Below the pieces are notes generated by a model, which searched no databases, was not told where the DNA came from, and saw nothing but the letters and a program-made list of their open reading frames with translations. Below are positions 62,760-64,000 of a DNA stretch of 64,000 bases, piece by piece (the stretch's first letter is position 1; each line of letters begins with the position of its first letter). The stretch comes from Algoriphagus resistens (lineage in GTDB: Bacteria > Bacteroidota > Bacteroidia > Cytophagales > Cyclobacteriaceae), in contig NZ_LMXN01000005.1 of NCBI RefSeq assembly GCF_001442615.1, forward strand, positions 1-64,000, given 5' to 3'. The position numbers and the translations under genes were made by a program.

Positions 62760-64000
62760 ATGAGTTCAAATCGCCATGTGGTTATCATCGGCAACGGTAT
62801 TGCAGGGGTAACCTGTGCCCGTCAATTAAGAAAGCTGGATGATTCTGTCAGGATTACGCTGGTTTCAGGAGAATCAAGATACTTTTTCTCCAGAACTGCG
62901 CTGATGTACGTTTTTATGGGGCATATGAAATTTGAACATACACAACCGTATGAGAATTGGTTTTGGGAGAAAAACAGAATCGAGCTGAAAGAAGGGTGGG
63001 TGAAATCCATAGACTTTTCTGCCAAAAACCTTCATTTCAAATCTGGGGAAAACCTAAGCTATGATGAACTGGTAATTGCCACAGGTTCTAAGCCGAATAA
63101 ATTTGGCTGGCCGGGAGAGGATCTGCAGGGAGTTCAGGGATTGTATTCCAAGCAGGATCTGGAGCTGATGGAGGAAAATACTTCTGTCGGAGTTCAGAGG
63201 GCAGTGATCGTGGGCGGGGGCTTGATCGGGATAGAAATGGCTGAAATGCTTGCCTACAAGAAAATTCCGGTGACTTTCCTTGTCCGGGAATCCGGTTTTT
63301 GGAGAAATGTGCTTCCAAAGGAAGAGTCAGAACTTGTGGGCAGGCATATGCTGGAACATCACATTGATCTGAGATTGAATGAGGAGTTGGATGAAATTTT
63401 AGCTGATCCAAATGCCCGTGTCCAAGCTGTACGAACTAAATCTGGGGAGATAATTCCATGCCAATTCGTGGGACTTACTGCTGGTGTGACCCCAAATATT
63501 GACTTTCTCAGAAAAACGCAGTTAGTAGTCAACCGGGGAGTAAAGGTGGATTTTGGTTTTCGGACCAACATTGCAAATGTATATTCTATAGGTGACTGTG
63601 CGGAATTTCATGAGGCTCCGGCCGCGCATCGCAAACCTGTGGAACAAGTGTGGTACACAGGACGGATGCACGGTGAGACTTTAGGGTATATTTTGGCAGG
63701 CAAAAAAGTCACCTACCAACCGGGAGTTTGGTTCAATTCGGCCAAGTTTCTGGATATAGAATACCAAACCTACGGAACTGTTCCCGCAAAATGGGAGGAG
63801 GACAAAATTTCCTCATTTTACTGGGAGCATGCTGGTGGAAAGGTGGCTTTTCGAATGCTAATGGATTTGGAAGGTCGGATTCTTGGCGTCAATAATTTGG
63901 GTCTTAGACTTCGACATGAGTTTTTTGACCAGGCAATCCGGGAAAAATGGGAAGGATCCAAAGCCATAGCCAAGTTAGACAAGGCTAATTTTGATCCTGA
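62760..64000 (+). CDS. FAD-dependent pyridine nucleotide-disulfide oxidoreductase, partial
   Basis: The frame opens at the ATG at 62760 and runs off the right edge, giving 413 codons. The FAD-binding motif is HVVIIGNGIAGVTCARQL (about 5-22), the second dinucleotide site is AVIVGGGLIGIEMAEMLAY (about 155-173), and the closing FAD motif is NVYSIGDCAEFHE near 277. It resembles nitrite-reductase large subunit or NADH-rubredoxin reductase-type enzymes. The FAD fold is complete but the C-terminal part extends past the window, so partner domains cannot be seen. Confidence 0.88.
   Translation, partial: MSSNRHVVIIGNGIAGVTCARQLRKLDDSVRITLVSGESRYFFSRTALMYVFMGHMKFEHTQPYENWFWEKNRIELKEGWVKSIDFSAKNLHFKSGENLSYDELVIATGSKPNKFGWPGEDLQGVQGLYSKQDLELMEENTSVGVQRAVIVGGGLIGIEMAEMLAYKKIPVTFLVRESGFWRNVLPKEESELVGRHMLEHHIDLRLNEELDEILADPNARVQAVRTKSGEIIPCQFVGLTAGVTPNIDFLRKTQLVVNRGVKVDFGFRTNIANVYSIGDCAEFHEAPAAHRKPVEQVWYTGRMHGETLGYILAGKKVTYQPGVWFNSAKFLDIEYQTYGTVPAKWEEDKISSFYWEHAGGKVAFRMLMDLEGRILGVNNLGLRLRHEFFDQAIREKWEGSKAIAKLDKANFDP

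Noticed and set aside
1..64000. tRNA, rRNA, CRISPR, insertion sequence or prophage
   Set aside because: I looked for these in gaps and coding regions and saw no support: no cloverleaf, no direct-repeat array, no transposase or integrase.

Overview
The window is chromosomal DNA from a member of the Bacteroidota, most likely a Cytophagales bacterium of the Cyclobacteriaceae/Algoriphagus type. The signs are the TTTG-N18-TAnnTTTG promoters (two clear cases), weak or absent Shine-Dalgarno sites, many secreted or lipid-anchored proteins, and families typical of the phylum (PorG-like barrels, DUF1599, BT_3928-like DoxX proteins, WG repeats, archaeal-type ProS, GNAT-nitrilase fusions). I found no tRNA, rRNA, CRISPR array, insertion sequence, integrase or phage gene. 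It looks like ordinary chromosome with some accessory cassettes.

Layout. 1-510: start of a DUF1080 lipoprotein, cut by the window edge. 885-2429: tandem Tat-exported ferritin-like proteins. 3229-8216: an ABC transporter / YtrA-type GntR regulator / beta-helix protein / S41 peptidase operon with a perfect palindrome over its first start codon. 8264-12060: HPP membrane protein, periplasmic RidA, GNAT, outer-membrane barrel and MscS channel. 12224-19421: an envelope block with a GNAT-nitrilase fusion, kdsC, kdsA and three L,D-transpeptidases. 19716-20790: queD-folE behind a structured leader. 21257-29913: CPBP protease, FG-GAP/cytochrome c protein, lipoproteins, a phosphotriesterase-like lipoprotein, and an M28 peptidase between two paralogous small barrels. 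30260-35416: guaA, a periplasmic binding protein, hemL and an ArsC/Spx-like protein.

35558-42049 is a tightly packed four-gene operon of planctomycete type: a PSCyt1/DUF1549/DUF1553 cytochrome protein, a DUF1501 protein, a sugar-isomerase-like TIM barrel, and a DUF2231-cytochrome-LRR fusion. It is probably for periplasmic or surface breakdown of complex carbohydrate; the DUF1080 and FG-GAP/cytochrome proteins elsewhere in the window are of kinds that often accompany such cassettes. 42462-44761: divergent threonine dehydrogenase and KBL ligase, which together turn threonine into glycine and acetyl-CoA.

45062-50138 holds a DUF5715 (M15-like) protein, the diadenylate cyclase cdaA coupled to folP, DUF1599, a DoxX-like protein and shikimate kinase. 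50116-53127: a FadL-type barrel and a low-complexity lipoprotein. 53250-59455: proS, nfeD-floA, a WG-repeat protein and hemA. 60059-64000: an HsdR-N nuclease-fold protein, a Crp/Fnr regulator, a rhodanese, a DUF547 lipoprotein and the start of an FAD-dependent oxidoreductase that leaves the window.

No single locus is plainly a new system. The best candidates are the palindrome-controlled ABC/S41 operon, the PSD1-type cassette with its LRR fusion, the queD leader with mutually exclusive pairings, the peptidase flanked by paralogous barrels, and the low-complexity lipoprotein. All assignments are by reading motifs; no database search was run.
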